64,000 nucleotides of DNA from Archivesica marissinica. Taxonomy: Eukaryota > Mollusca > Bivalvia > Venerida > Vesicomyidae. A model generated the notes under the pieces. It did no database searches. It was not told where the DNA came from and worked only from the letters and a program-made list of their open reading frames with translations. The position numbers were made by a program, and so were the translations under genes. Where the stretch lies: positions 4,610,691 through 4,674,690 of the forward strand of contig CM026390.1 in assembly GCA_014843695.1 (NCBI GenBank), read 5' to 3'. Positions 26,789 through 37,654 of the stretch are shown here, piece after piece (within the stretch, counting starts at the first letter, position 1; each line of letters starts with the position of its first letter).

Positions 26789-27302
26789 AGATGGGGACGC
26801 AATGTAGCTACATTGCTTCTGAAGAAGAAATTTATTTTAAATATAACGCTCCGAATACACGCGTCATGGAAACGGGCCTTATATTAGTTTATACTACTTA
26901 TATATTAAACACGCGTCTATTTAAATAGTATTAACTATGCATTTGTATGTTGGTTTAAACATATTTATTCATGAGGATACATGTAATACATGTGATACAT
27001 GTAATATACAATGAGAAATATACAGATACATACATTTATATCGTTATAAACGCTTAAGGTATTTCTTGCCAGTGCGTATATATGTACTAGATGTTGGTAC
27101 AAGGTATATATGGCAATTTTAATAACTTGACGTAATATCGAAACTGACCAGAACTAAACTAATATGTTTAATTCAAATTGGAAACCCTTATATCTGCAAA
27201 TTGCTAAGGGCTTAGAAATAGAAAAAGGAAATAAGGATGAAAATGGAATAGAATAAATGATGCAGAAATGAGATGTAGAGTTATTGATGTGTATTATTGA
27301 AT
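26789..27302. other. Intron DNA between arrays C and D
   Basis: AT-rich DNA without a supportable gene. A perfect 18-bp palindrome, GCAATGTAGCTACATTGC, sits at 26799-26816 at the edge of array C. The segment around 26880-26950 (TATTTAAATAGTATTA) resembles 37110-37150 in the intron before CCP exon 11, so part of it is the second intron type described in the findings. Confidence 0.5.
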
Positions 27303-27762
27303 AGTAGCGGATTGTTGAGTCATAGTGGACGTCTAGAACTAGACAACTCAATCAAATCTGAGTAGCGGATTGTTGAGTCATAGTGGACGTCTAGTACTAG
27401 ACAACTCAGTCAAATCTGAGTAGCGGATTGTTGAGTCATAGTGGACGTCTAGAACTAGACAACTCAGTCAAATCTGAGTAGCGGATTGTTGAGTCATAGT
27501 GAACGTCTAGAACTAGACAACTCAGTCAAATCTGAGTAGCTGATTGATGTTTCATAGTGGACGTCTAGAACTAGACAATTCAGTCAAATCTGAGTAGCGG
27601 ATTGTTGAGTCATAGTGGACGTCTAGAACTAGACAACTCAGTCAAATCTGAGTAGCGGATTGTTGTTTCATAGTGGACGTCTAGAACTAGACAACTCAGT
27701 CAAATCTGAGTAGCTGATTGTTGTTTCATAGTGGACGTCTAGAACTAGACAACTCAGTCAAA
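27303..27762. repeat. Minisatellite array D, 58-bp unit, 8 copies
   Basis: Units start AGTAGCGGATTGTTGAGTCA at 27303, 27361, 27419, 27477, 27535, 27593, 27651 and 27709. Each contains GTCTAGAACTAGAC, a 6-bp inverted repeat around AA. Copies differ by a few substitutions (GTTGAGTCA or GTTGTTTCA, TAGCGG or TAGCTG). It is intronic, before CCP exon 2. Confidence 0.95.
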
Positions 27763-28053
27763 TTGTTTTGACTTTTCTATGAACGAATTTGTATCTTAAG
27801 GTTTAAAGTCACACCAACAACTTATATCACATGGCAGCTTCTATTGGCAGAGGAATACCCATCCTAGCGATATTGCAATCACGGATGGGTATCCGGGGAG
27901 AACCAGCCAGCTAGATAGCGCTTGCAAGTGAAAGCATTCAACACCCCCAGTCTGATTCAAATATATGGGTTGATTTTCTCTATATAGCATCGTGTATATG
28001 TGAGTCCCATGTAACTGTACGTGCTAGCTACGTCAAAGTAGTATAACGGTAAC
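27763..28053 (+). repeat. Second-type intron segment upstream of CCP exon 2
   Basis: GGTTTAAAGTCACACCAACA, GCGATATTGCAA and GAAAGCATTCAACA in this stretch recur in diverged form at about 37170-37325 before CCP exon 11 but not in the other introns. It is thus a paralogous intron block shared by exons 2 and 11. No coding potential is supported. Confidence 0.6.
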
Positions 28054-28065
28054 CTGTTTCAATAT

Positions 28066-28392
28066 GTGTTTTACGTTTATTTATCGTTGCTACCGGTTGC
28101 CCATATGAGCGACGCCTCCTGAAAATATTAGTCATTTTAGATTTTTGGAGGATAGTGCATGATACAGACAGAGACCAATTCCATAATCTCCTCTTGTTCT
28201 TTTACGTGCACATTGTAAAGCACTGACACGAGACCTCGGTTTAATGTCCCATCTGAAATACTGTTAATTTTATTAGGGTCAGAACCTGCGATCCCTGGAT
28301 TACCAGTCCAACGTGTTACCACTGGACTACAGAACCTGCGATCCCTGGATTACCAGTCCAACGTGTTACCACTGGACTACATATCCGTCTGT
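28066..28392 (-). mobile_element. tRNA-derived SINE, copy a, with target-site duplication
   Basis: The element is inserted in the CCP intron and flanked by a perfect 12-bp duplication, CTGTTTCAATAT, at 28054-28065 and 28393-28404. Uninterrupted introns have CTGTATCAATAT at this site. On the minus strand the head carries an A-box-like TAGTCCAGTGG and a tRNA anticodon-arm-like GGACTGGTAATCC (loop suggestive of a Thr tRNA ancestor, tentative). The body contains GAGACCTCGG and GTAAAGCACTGACACGAG on the plus strand, shared with copies b and c. The head is present twice as a perfect 50-bp tandem (28281-28330 and 28331-28380). Confidence 0.85.
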
Positions 28393-28434
28393 CTGTTTCA
28401 ATATAGTCATGATTTAACTTTTAATTTAATTAAG

Positions 28435-28617
28435 TTGTGACATGCGTAGAACCTGCCAACATCGTTCATGCCACAAAGCAGCCTATCGAAACAAGCTACG
28501 CATACAACACAGATGTGACATACGCATGCGTTACTGGGTATGTGCTAGACAGCGGAGAACTTGTGACAACTTGCACAGCGGCGGGGACATGGAGCGACAT
28601 AGCGCCTGTTTGCATAC
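28435..28617 (+). CDS. CCP/Sushi exon 2
   Basis: Complete CCP module with all four Cys and the Trp. Relative to exon 1 it has Val10, Val36 and a unique Asp22 to Ala change (SYAYN). Donor C|GTACGC at 28618. It opens the dense block of units of about 1 kb: the next exon starts 1021 bp further on. The acceptor tract TTTAATTTAATTAAG is identical to that of exon 1. Confidence 0.87.
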
Positions 28618-29215
28618 GTACGCATTCATACATATCTATCTGACTACATAATAACGCTCATCATTAGACTATTTATATGCTATGAAATAGGTACTACCTT
28701 TCAACGGGGGCAGCTAATAAAGGATCGAAGTCAAAATCAATTACTGAACTAGACACAATAGGAGGAATATGACTACACCCCCATGCGGGGTTTAACCTCT
28801 AAGCAAGATTAATAGATAGTTAGAATGATGACAACGAGCATGCTTTTCTGGTTGGTGTTAAAGATTATTTGCAGCAATTACGAACCGTGTTTATAATGGC
28901 CACCGATGAATAATCGTGTAATTTATCAACTGTGATAATTTAGCTGTCCACAGACAATTATTTGTAAGCATAATGAATTCGGATAAATTATTTCAAGCGG
29001 TAAGTTCTCTCTCATGCATACGTTGTTTACACATGTCTCGTACAAGTTATCTACAGGCGGTACAAGCCGGGGAGGATCTCCGCTCAGGCTGTCCCCATAT
29101 CGGCCGCGTAAAAGAACAATAGCCATATCAGTTAACATTGGTACAACATACAATATATACATATATATCTTTCTCCTAACCACATAAGTACCCATTTGTG
29201 TATGCGGGTAGCAGC

Positions 29216-29275
29216 ACCGATCTTCCGCCAGCCTGCTAGCTGCACCGACCTTCCGCCAGCATGCTGGATAGCTTC
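29216..29275. repeat. Variable CTTCCGCC subrepeat inside the CCP intron unit
   Basis: A module of about 27-30 bp containing GCACCGA, CTTCCGCC and GCCTGCTAGCT occurs twice here. There are three copies at about 30236-30325 and 34360-34449, two at about 31285-31340, 32310-32360 and 35413-35472, a partly broken set at 33335-33390 and one at about 36436. The difference between two and three copies explains most of the difference between units of about 1021 and 1049 bp. Confidence 0.75.
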
Positions 29276-29455
29276 TGTACATAAATGCATTCGATATCCC
29301 CAGTGGGACTCAAATGTATGGGTCGATTGCCTTTAATCTTGCCTTCACCGTGTGTGTTTGCATGTCATGTCTGACTGTGCGTGCTAGCTACGTCAAAGTT
29401 GTATAAAGTTAACAGGTATCAATATAGTCATGATTTAACTTTTAATTTAATTAAG

Positions 29456-29638
29456 TTGTGACATGCGTAGAACCTGCCAACATCGTTCATGCCACAAAGC
29501 AGCCTATCGAAACAAGCTACGACTATAACACAGATGTGACATACGCATGCGTTACTGGGTATGTGCTAGACAGCGGCGAACTTGTGACAACTTGCACAGC
29601 GGCGGGGTTATGGAGCGACATAGCGCCTGTTTGCATAC
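29456..29638 (+). CDS. CCP/Sushi exon 3
   Basis: Complete CCP module. Differences from exon 1 are Val10, Val36 and Leu51 (AAGLWSD), the residue before the invariant Trp; Leu51 is shared only with exon 9. The donor C|GTAAGA at 29639 is the closest of the series to the animal consensus, whereas most siblings have GTACGC or GTACGA. Confidence 0.87.
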
Positions 29639-30505
29639 GTAAGAATTTTCATCAATATCTAACTGACTACATAATAAAACTCAGCATTAGACTACTTCTA
29701 TACTATGAAATAGGCACTACCTTTCAATGGGGGCAGCTAATAAAGGATTGAAGTCAAAATCAATTACTGAACTAGACACACTAGGAGGAATATGACTACA
29801 CCCCCTTGCGGGCTTAACCTCTAAGCAAGATTAATAGATATATAGAATGATGGCAACGAGCATGCTTTTCTGGTAGGTGTTAATGATTATTTGCAGCAAT
29901 TACGAACAGTGCTTATAATGGCCACCGATGAATATTCGTGTAATTTATCAACTGTGATAATTTAGCTGTCCACAGACAATTATTTGTAAGCATAATGAAT
30001 TTGGACAACTTATTTTAAGCGGTAGGTTCTCTCTCATGCATACTGTCTTTACACATGTCTCGTACATGTTATATACAGGCGGTACGAGCCGGGGAGGATC
30101 TCCGCACAGGCTGTCCCCATATCGGCCGCGTAAAAGAACAATAGCCATATCAGTTAACATTGGTACAAAATACAATATATACATATATAACTTTCTCCTA
30201 ACCACATAAGTACCCATTTGTGTATGCGGGTAGCAGCACCAATCTTCCGCCTGCCTGCTAGCTGCACCGACCTTCCGCCTGCCTGCTAGCTGCACCGACC
30301 TTCCGCCTGCCTGCTGGATAGCTTCTGCACATGAAAGCATTCGATATCCCCAGTGGAACTCAAATGTAAGGGTTGATTGCCTTTAAGCTTGCCTTCACCG
30401 TGTGTATTTGCATGTCATGTCTGACTGTGCGTGCTAGCTACGTCAAAGTTGTATAAAGTTATCTTGTATCACTATATTCTTGATTTAACTTTTAATTTAA
30501 TTAAG

Positions 30506-30688
30506 TTGTGACATGCGTAGAACCTGCCAACATCGCTCATGCCACAAAGCAGCCTATCGAAACAAGCTACGACTATAACACAGACGTGACATACGCTTGC
30601 GTTACTGGGTATGTGCTAGACAGCGGCGAACTTGTGACAACTTGCACAGCGGCGGGGACATGGAGCGACATAGCGCCTATTTGCATAC
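30506..30688 (+). CDS. CCP/Sushi exon 4
   Basis: Complete CCP module with Val36 and Ile58 (IAPIC). Donor C|GTACGA at 30689. The intron before it (29704 to about 30360) is almost identical to the one before exon 8, although exons 4 and 8 differ at five residues. Confidence 0.87.
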
Positions 30689-31527
30689 GTACGAATTTTC
30701 ATAATATCTAACTGACTACATAATAAAGCTCAGCATTAGACTACTTCTATACTATGAAATAGGTACTATCTTTCAACGGGGGCAGCTAATAAAGGATTGA
30801 AGTCAAAATCAATTACTGAACTAGACACAATAGGAGGAATATGACTACACCCCCATGTGGGGTTTAACATCTAAGCAAGATTAATAGATATTTAGAATGA
30901 TGGCAACGAGCATACTTTTCTGGTAGGTGCTAAAGATTATTTGCAGCAATTACGAACAGTGCGTATAATGGCCACCGATGAATAATCGTGTAATTTATCA
31001 ACTGTGATAATTGAGCTGTCCACAGACAATTATTTGTAAGCATAATGAATTGTGACAAATTATTTCAATCGGTAAGATCTCTCTCATGCATACTTTCTTT
31101 ACACATGTCTTGTACATGTTATCTACAGGTGGTACAAGCCGGGGAGGATCTCCGCTCAGGCTGTCCCCATATCGGCCGCGTAAAAGAACAATAGCCATAT
31201 CAGTTATCATTAGTACAAAATACAATATATACATATATAACTTTCTCCTAACCACATAAGTACCCATTTGTGTATGCGGGTAGCAGCACCGATCTTCCGC
31301 CAGCCTGATAGCTGCAATGACCTTCCGCCAGCCTGCTGAATAGCTTCTGTACATGAAAGCATTCGATATCCCCAGTGGGACTCAAATGTATGGTCTGATT
31401 GCCTTTAATCTTGCATTCACCGTGTGTGTTTGCATGTCATGTCTGACTGTGCGTGCTAGCTACGTCAAAGTTGTATAAAGTTAACAGGTATCAATATAGT
31501 CATGATTTAACTTTTAATTTAATTAAG

Positions 31528-31710
31528 TTGTGACATGCGTAGAACCTGCCAACATCGTTCATGCCACAAAGCAGCCAATCGAAACAAGCTACGACTATAA
31601 CACAGATGTGACATACGCATGCATTACTGGGTATGTGCTAGACAGCGGCGAATTTGTGACAACTTGCACAGCGGCGGGGACATGGAGCGACATAGCGCCT
31701 ATTTGCATAC
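31528..31710 (+). CDS. CCP/Sushi exon 5
   Basis: Complete CCP module with Val10, Ile32 (ACITGY), Val36, Phe42 (GEFVTT) and Ile58. Donor C|GTACGA at 31711. Apart from residue 10 it encodes the same protein as exon 6, and the intervening introns are also very similar, suggesting a recent duplication. Confidence 0.87.
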
Positions 31711-32548
31711 GTACGAATTGTCATAATATCTAACTGACTACATAATAAAGCTCAGCATTAGACTACTTCTATACTATGAAATAGGTACTATCTTTCAATG
31801 GGGGCAGCTAATAAAGGATTGAAGTCAAAATCAATTACTGAACTAGACACAATAGGAGGAATATGACTACACCCCCATGTGGGGTTTAACATCTAAGCAA
31901 GATTAATAGATATTTAGAATGATGGCAAGAGGATACTTTTCTAGTAGGTGCTAAAGATTATTTGCAGCAATTACGAACAGTGCGTATAATGGCCACCGAT
32001 GAATAATCGTGTAATTTATCAACTGTGATAATTGAGCTGTCCACAGACAATTATTTGTAAGCATAATGAATTGTGACAAATTATTTCAATCGGTAAGATC
32101 TCTCTCATGCATACTTTCTTTACACATGTCTCGTACATGTTATCTACAGGCGGTACGAGCCGGGGAGGATCTCCGCTCAGGCTGTCCCCATATCGGCCGC
32201 GTAAAAGAACAATAGCCATATCAGTTAACATTGGTACAAAATACAATATATACATATATATCTTTCTCCTAACCACATAAGTACCCATTTGTGTATGCGG
32301 TTAGCTGCACCGATCTTCCGCCTGCCTGCTAGCTGCACCGACCTTCCGCCAGCCTGCTGGATAGCTTCTGTACATGAAAGCATTCGATATCCCCAGTGGG
32401 ACTCAAATGTATGGGTCGATTGCCTTTAAGCTTGCCTTCACCGTGTGTATTTGCATGTCATGTCTGACTGTGCGTGCTAGCTACGTCAAAGTTGTATAAA
32501 GTTATCTTGTATCACTATAGTCATGATTTAACTTTTAATTTAATTAAG

Positions 32549-32731
32549 TTGTGACATGCGTAGAACCTGCCAACATCGCTCATGCCACAAAGCAGCCTAT
32601 CGAAACAAGCTACGACTATAACACAGATGTGACATACGCATGCATTACTGGGTATGTGCTAGACAGCGGCGAATTTGTGACAACTTGCACAGCGGCGGGG
32701 ACATGGAGCGACATAGCGCCTATTTGCATAC
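32549..32731 (+). CDS. CCP/Sushi exon 6
   Basis: Complete CCP module with Ile32, Val36, Phe42 and Ile58, differing from exon 5 only by Ala10. Donor C|GTACGA at 32732. The intron after it carries a disrupted CTTCCGCC subrepeat near 33335-33355. Confidence 0.87.
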
Positions 32732-33581
32732 GTACGAATTCATAATATCTAACTGACTACATAATAAAGCTCAGCATTAGACTACTTCTATACTATGAAA
32801 TAGGTACTATCTTTCAACGGGGGCAGCTAATAAAGGATTGAAGTCAAAATCAATTACTGAACTAGACACAATAGGAGGAATATGACTACACCCCCATGTG
32901 GGGTTTAACATCTAAGCAAGATTAATAGATATTTAGAATGATGGCAACGAGCATACTTTTCTGGTAGGTGCTAAAGATTATTTGCAGCAATTACGAACAG
33001 TGCGTATAATGGCCACCGATGAATAATCGTGTAATTTATCAACTGTGATAATTGAGCTGTCCACAGACAATTATTTGTAAGCATAATGAATTGTGACAAA
33101 TTATTTCAATCGGTAAGATCTCTCTCATGCATACTTTCTTTACACATGTCTCGTACATGTTATCTACAGGCGGTACAAGCCGGGGAGGATCTCCGCTCAG
33201 GCTGTCCCCATATCGGCCGCGTAAAAGAACAATAGCCATATCAGTTAACATTAGTACAAAATACAATATATACATATATAACTTTCTCCTAACCACATAA
33301 GTACCCATTTGTGTATGCGGGTAGCAGCACCGATCTTCCCTGCACCGATTTCGCCAGCCTGCTAGCTGCACCGACCTTCCGCCAGCCTGCTGGATAGCTT
33401 CTGTACATAAATGCATTCGATATCCCCAGTGGGACTCAAATGTATGGGTCGATTGCCTTTAAGCTTGCCTTCACCGTGTGTATTTGCATGTCATGTCTGA
33501 CTGTGCGTGCTAGCTACGTCAAAGTTGTATAAAGTTAACAGGTATCAATATAGTCATGATTTAACTTTTAATTTAATTAAG

Positions 33582-33764
33582 TTGTGACATGCGTAGAACC
33601 TGCCAACATCGCTCATGCCACAAAGCAGCCTATCGAAACAAGCTACGACTATAACACAGATGTGACATACGCATGCGTTACTGGGTATGTGCTAGACAGC
33701 GGCGAACTTGTGACAACTTGCACAGCGGCGGGGACATGGAGCGACATAGCGCCTGTTTGCATAC
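33582..33764 (+). CDS. CCP/Sushi exon 7
   Basis: Complete CCP module, identical in protein sequence to exon 10 and differing from exon 1 only by Val36. By simple majority this is the consensus module of the array. Donor C|GTACGC at 33765. Confidence 0.88.
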
Positions 33765-34629
33765 GTACGCATTCATAAATATCTAACTGACTACATAATA
33801 TAGCTCAGCATTAGAATATTTATATACTATGAAATAGGCACTACCTTTCAATGGGGGCAGCTAATAAAGGATTGAAGTCAAAATCAATTACTGAACTAGA
33901 CACACTAGGAGGAATATGACTACACCCCCTTGCGGGCTTAACCTCTAAGCAAGATTAATAGATATATAGAATGATGGCAACGAGCATGCTTTTCTGGTAG
34001 GTGTTAATGATTATTTGCAGCAATTACGAACAGTGCTTATAATGGCCACCGATGAATATTCGTGTAATTTATCAACTGTGATAATTTAGCTGTCCACAGA
34101 CAATTATTTGTAAGCATAATGAATTTGGACAACTTATTTTAAGCGGTAGGTTCTCTCTCATGCATACTGTCTTTACACATGTCTCGTACATGTTATATAC
34201 AGGCGGTACGAGCCGGGGAGAATCTCCGCACAGGCTGTCCCCATATCGGCCGCGTAAAAGAACAATAGCCATATCAGTTAACATTGGTACAAAATACAAT
34301 ATATACATATATAACTTTCTCCTAACCACATAAGTACCCATTTGTGTATGCGGGTAGCAGCACCAATCTTCCGCCTGCCTGCTAGCTGCACCGACCTTCC
34401 GCCTGCCTGCTAGCTGCACCGACCTTCCGCCTGCCTGCTGGATAGCTTCTGCACATGAAAGCATTCGATATCCCCAGTGGGACTCAACTGTATGGGTTGA
34501 TTGCCTTTACGCTTGCCTTCACCGTGTGTATTTGCATGTCATGTCTGACTGTGCTTGCTAGCTACGTAAAAGTTGAATAAAGTTAACAGGTATCAATATA
34601 GTCATGATTTAACTTTTAATTTAATTAAG

Positions 34630-34812
34630 TTGTGACATGCGTAGAACCTGCCAACATCGCTCATGCCACAAAGCAACCTATCGCAGCAAGCTACGACTAC
34701 AACACAGATGTGACATACGCATGTGTTACTGGGTATGAGCTAGACAGCGGCGAATTTGTGACAACTTGCACAGCGGCGGGGACATGGAGCGACATAGCGC
34801 CTGTTTGCATAA
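34630..34812 (+). CDS. CCP/Sushi exon 8
   Basis: Complete CCP module with Ala18-Ala19 (QPIAASY where most have QPIETSY), Glu36 and Phe42. The Ala-Ala pair is shared only with exon 9, so exons 8 and 9 form a sublineage. Silent differences (CAA for Gln15, TGT for Cys31) also mark it as older or less homogenised. Donor A|GTACGC at 34813. Confidence 0.87.
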
Positions 34813-35339
34813 GTACGCATTCATAAATATCTAACTGACTATATAATATAGCTCAGCATTAGAATATTTATATACTATGAAATAGGTACTACCTTTCAAT
34901 GGGGGCAGCTAATAAAGGATTGAAGTCAAAATCAATTACTGAACTAGACACAATAGGAGGAATATGACTACACCCCCATGTGGGGTTTAACCTCTAAGCA
35001 AGATTAATAGATATATAGAATGATGGCAACGAGCATACTTTTCTGGTAGGTGTTAATGATTTTTGCAGCAATTACGAACCGTGTTTATAATGGCCACCGA
35101 TCGTGTAATTTATCAACTGTGATAATTTAGCTATCCACATACAATTATTTGTAAGCATAATGAATTCGGACAAATTATTTTAAGCGGTAAGTTCTCTCTC
35201 ATGCATACTTTGTTTACACATTTCTCGTACATGTTATCTAATGGCGGTACAAGCCAGGGAGGATCTCCGTTCAGGCGGTCCCCATATAGGCCGCGTAAAA
35301 GAACATTAGCCATATCAGTTAACATTAATACAAAATACA

Positions 35340-35343
<4 letters not shown>

Positions 35344-35374
<31 letters not shown>
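35344..35374. repeat. TA microsatellite
   Basis: An uninterrupted run of alternating T and A within the intron before CCP exon 9. Sibling introns have only a short ATATACATATATA here, so this is a local expansion. Confidence 0.9.
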
Positions 35375-35375
<1 letters not shown>

Positions 35376-35660
35376 TTCTCCTAACCACATAAGTACCCAT
35401 TTGTGTGTGCGGGTAGAAGCACCGATCTTCCGCCAGCCTGCTAGCTGCACCGACCTTCCGCCTGCATGCTGGATAGCTTCTGTACATAAATGCATTCGAT
35501 ATCCCCAGTGGGACTAAAATGTATGGGTCGATTGCCTTTAAGCTTGCCTTCACCGTGTGTATGTGCATGTCATGTCTGACTGTGCTTGCTAGCTACGTCA
35601 AAGCTGTATACAGTTATCCTGTATCAATATAGTCATGATTTAACTTTTAATTTAATTAAG

Positions 35661-35843
35661 TTGTGACATGCCTAGAACCTGCCAACACCGCTCATGCCAC
35701 AAAGCAGCCTATCGCAGCAAGCTACGACTACAATTCAGATGTGACATACGCTTGCGTTACTGGGTATGAGCTAGACAGCGGCGAACTTGTGACAACTTGC
35801 ACAGCGGCGGGGTTATGGAGCGACATAGCGCCTGTTTGCATAC
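35661..35843 (+). CDS. CCP/Sushi exon 9
   Basis: The most diverged module of the near-identical set before exon 13: Leu4, Thr9, Ala18-Ala19, Ser25, Glu36 and Leu51. All four Cys and Trp52 are kept and the frame is intact, so it looks functional. Donor C|GTACGC at 35844. The intron after it is shortened and more diverged (unit length 986). Confidence 0.87.
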
Positions 35844-36646
35844 GTACGCATTTTAATAAATATCTATATGACTACATAATAACGCTCATCATTAGACTAC
35901 TTCTATACTATGAAATAGGTACTACCTTTCAACGGGGGCAGCTAATAAAGGATTGAAGTCAAAATCAATTACTGAACTATACACAATAGGAGGAATATGA
36001 CTACACCCCATGTGGGGTTTAACCTCTAAGTAAGATTAATATATATATAGAATGATGGCAACGAGCATGCTTTTCTGGTAGATTGTAAACATTATTTGAA
36101 GCAATTACGAAACATGTTTATAATGGCCACCGGTGATAATCGTGGAATTTATCAACTGTGATAATTTAGCTGTCCACAGACATTTATTTGTAGGCATACT
36201 GAATTTGGATACATAATTGAAGCGGTAAGTTCTCTCTCATGTACATTTTGTTTACACATGTCTCGTACATGTTATCTACAGGCGGTACATCAACAAGCCT
36301 GGGCGGTTCTTCGCGCATGCTGGCCACATATCGGCCGCGTAAACGAATGTATAGCCATATCAGTTAACATTAGACCACTAGATATTATATATATCGTTCT
36401 CCTAGCCGCATGGGTACTCATTGGTGTATGAAGAACCGACCTTCCGCCTGCATGCTGGATAGCTTCTGCACATGAAAGCATTCGATATTCCCAGTGGGAC
36501 TCAACTGTATGGGTTGATTGCCTTTACGCTTGCCTTCACCGTGTGTATTTGCATGTCATGTCTGACTGTGCGTGCTAGCTACGTCAAAGTTGTATAAAGG
36601 TATCCTGTATCAATATAGTCATGATTTAACTTTTAATTTAATTAAG

Positions 36647-36829
36647 TTGTGACATGCGTAGAACCTGCCAACATCGCTCATGCCACAAAGCAGCCTATCG
36701 AAACAAGCTACGACTATAACACAGATGTGACATACGCTTGCGTTACTGGGTATGTGCTAGACAGCGGCGAACTTGTGACAACTTGCACAGCGGCGGGGAC
36801 ATGGAGCGACATAGCGCCTGTTTGCATAC
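36647..36829 (+). CDS. CCP/Sushi exon 10
   Basis: Complete CCP module, same protein as exon 7. Donor C|GTATGT at 36830, a good consensus match unlike the GTACGC of most siblings. The following intron loses the standard unit after about 30 bp and contains a SINE-like segment and the second intron type. Confidence 0.88.
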
Positions 36830-36914
36830 GTATGTACGCATTTTCATAAATGTCTAACTGACTACCTATCAACGTAAAATGACGTATACGCTGTCATATT
36901 CGCGCATTGTTCAA

Positions 36915-37105
36915 CACGCATGTTTCTCACCAATGTAACCCGGGTTCGATCATCGGACAGCGAAGTATGTGAGATGGTACTGTAGTCACAACATCGGACA
37001 GGCCGGTTCTCTCCACACATATGCTCTTTCAGTGCCAACGTCAGTGATTCATATAAGTTGTTAAAGCTTGTTTAGCGATTGTTATAAAAAATATATACGG
37101 TATAA
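36915..37105 (+). mobile_element. SINE-like element with tRNA B box
   Basis: GGGTTCGATC at 36942-36951 matches a tRNA B box. It is followed by GAAGTATGTGAGATGGTAC (shared with 134-161), then ACATCGGACAGGCCGGTTCTC and GTGCCAACGTCAGTGATTC, which match the order of motifs at 2930-3078. The family differs from the SINE at 28066-28392. No A box or target-site duplication is identified, so the boundaries are approximate. Confidence 0.55.
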
Positions 37106-37471
37106 AGACTACTTATATATTATAAATGCAACTATTTAAATAGTATTACCTATGTATTTGTATTTTGGGATTTAAAGTCGCATCAACAGCTTATGTCATA
37201 TGAGGAAGACCCATCCGAGCGATATTGCAACCAATGACAGGCATCTGGGTAGAACCACTGCTCTTCTGCCAGCCAGCTTGATATCTTCCGCACATGAAAG
37301 CATTCAACATCGCCAGTCTTATTCAAATATATGGGTTGCTTTTCTCTATGAAGCTTGCCTTCACCGTGTGTATGTGTATGTCATGTCTGACTGTGCGTGC
37401 TAACTACGTCAAAGTTGTATAAAGTTAACATGTATAAATATAGTCATGATTTAACTTTTAATTTAATTAAG

Positions 37472-37654
37472 TTGTGACATGCGTAGAACCTGCCAACATC
37501 GCTCATGCCACAAAGCAGCCTATCGAAACAAGCTACGACTATAACACAGATGTGACATACGCATGCGTTACTGGGTATGATCTAGACAGCGGCGAACTTG
37601 TGACAACTTGCACAGCGGCGGGGACATGGAGCGACATAGCGCCTGTTTGCATAA
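37472..37654 (+). CDS. CCP/Sushi exon 11
   Basis: Complete CCP module whose only change from exon 1 is Asp36 (VTGYDLDSG), the third residue type seen at this position. Donor A|GTATGC at 37655. The 642-bp intron before it is the shortest in the series and is of the second type, like that before exon 2. Confidence 0.87.

Noticed and set aside
25506..26887. Open frames with 13-residue periods in array C
   Set aside because: Products of a 39-bp intronic minisatellite; no acceptor or donor frames them.
28281..28380. Genuine tRNA-Thr genes in minus orientation
   Set aside because: Only part of a tRNA shape is present, with no acceptor stem, and it belongs to a SINE with a target-site duplication.
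28926..35568. Minus-strand frames of 89-145 codons, similar to each other, in the introns between CCP exons
   Set aside because: They are similar only because the DNA units are duplicated. They vary at the CTTCCGCC subrepeats and at frameshifts, and show no recognisable domain.
37200..37403. Plus-strand 67-codon frame before CCP exon 11
   Set aside because: It corresponds to the second-type intron block shared with the intron before exon 2, where the frame is not kept.
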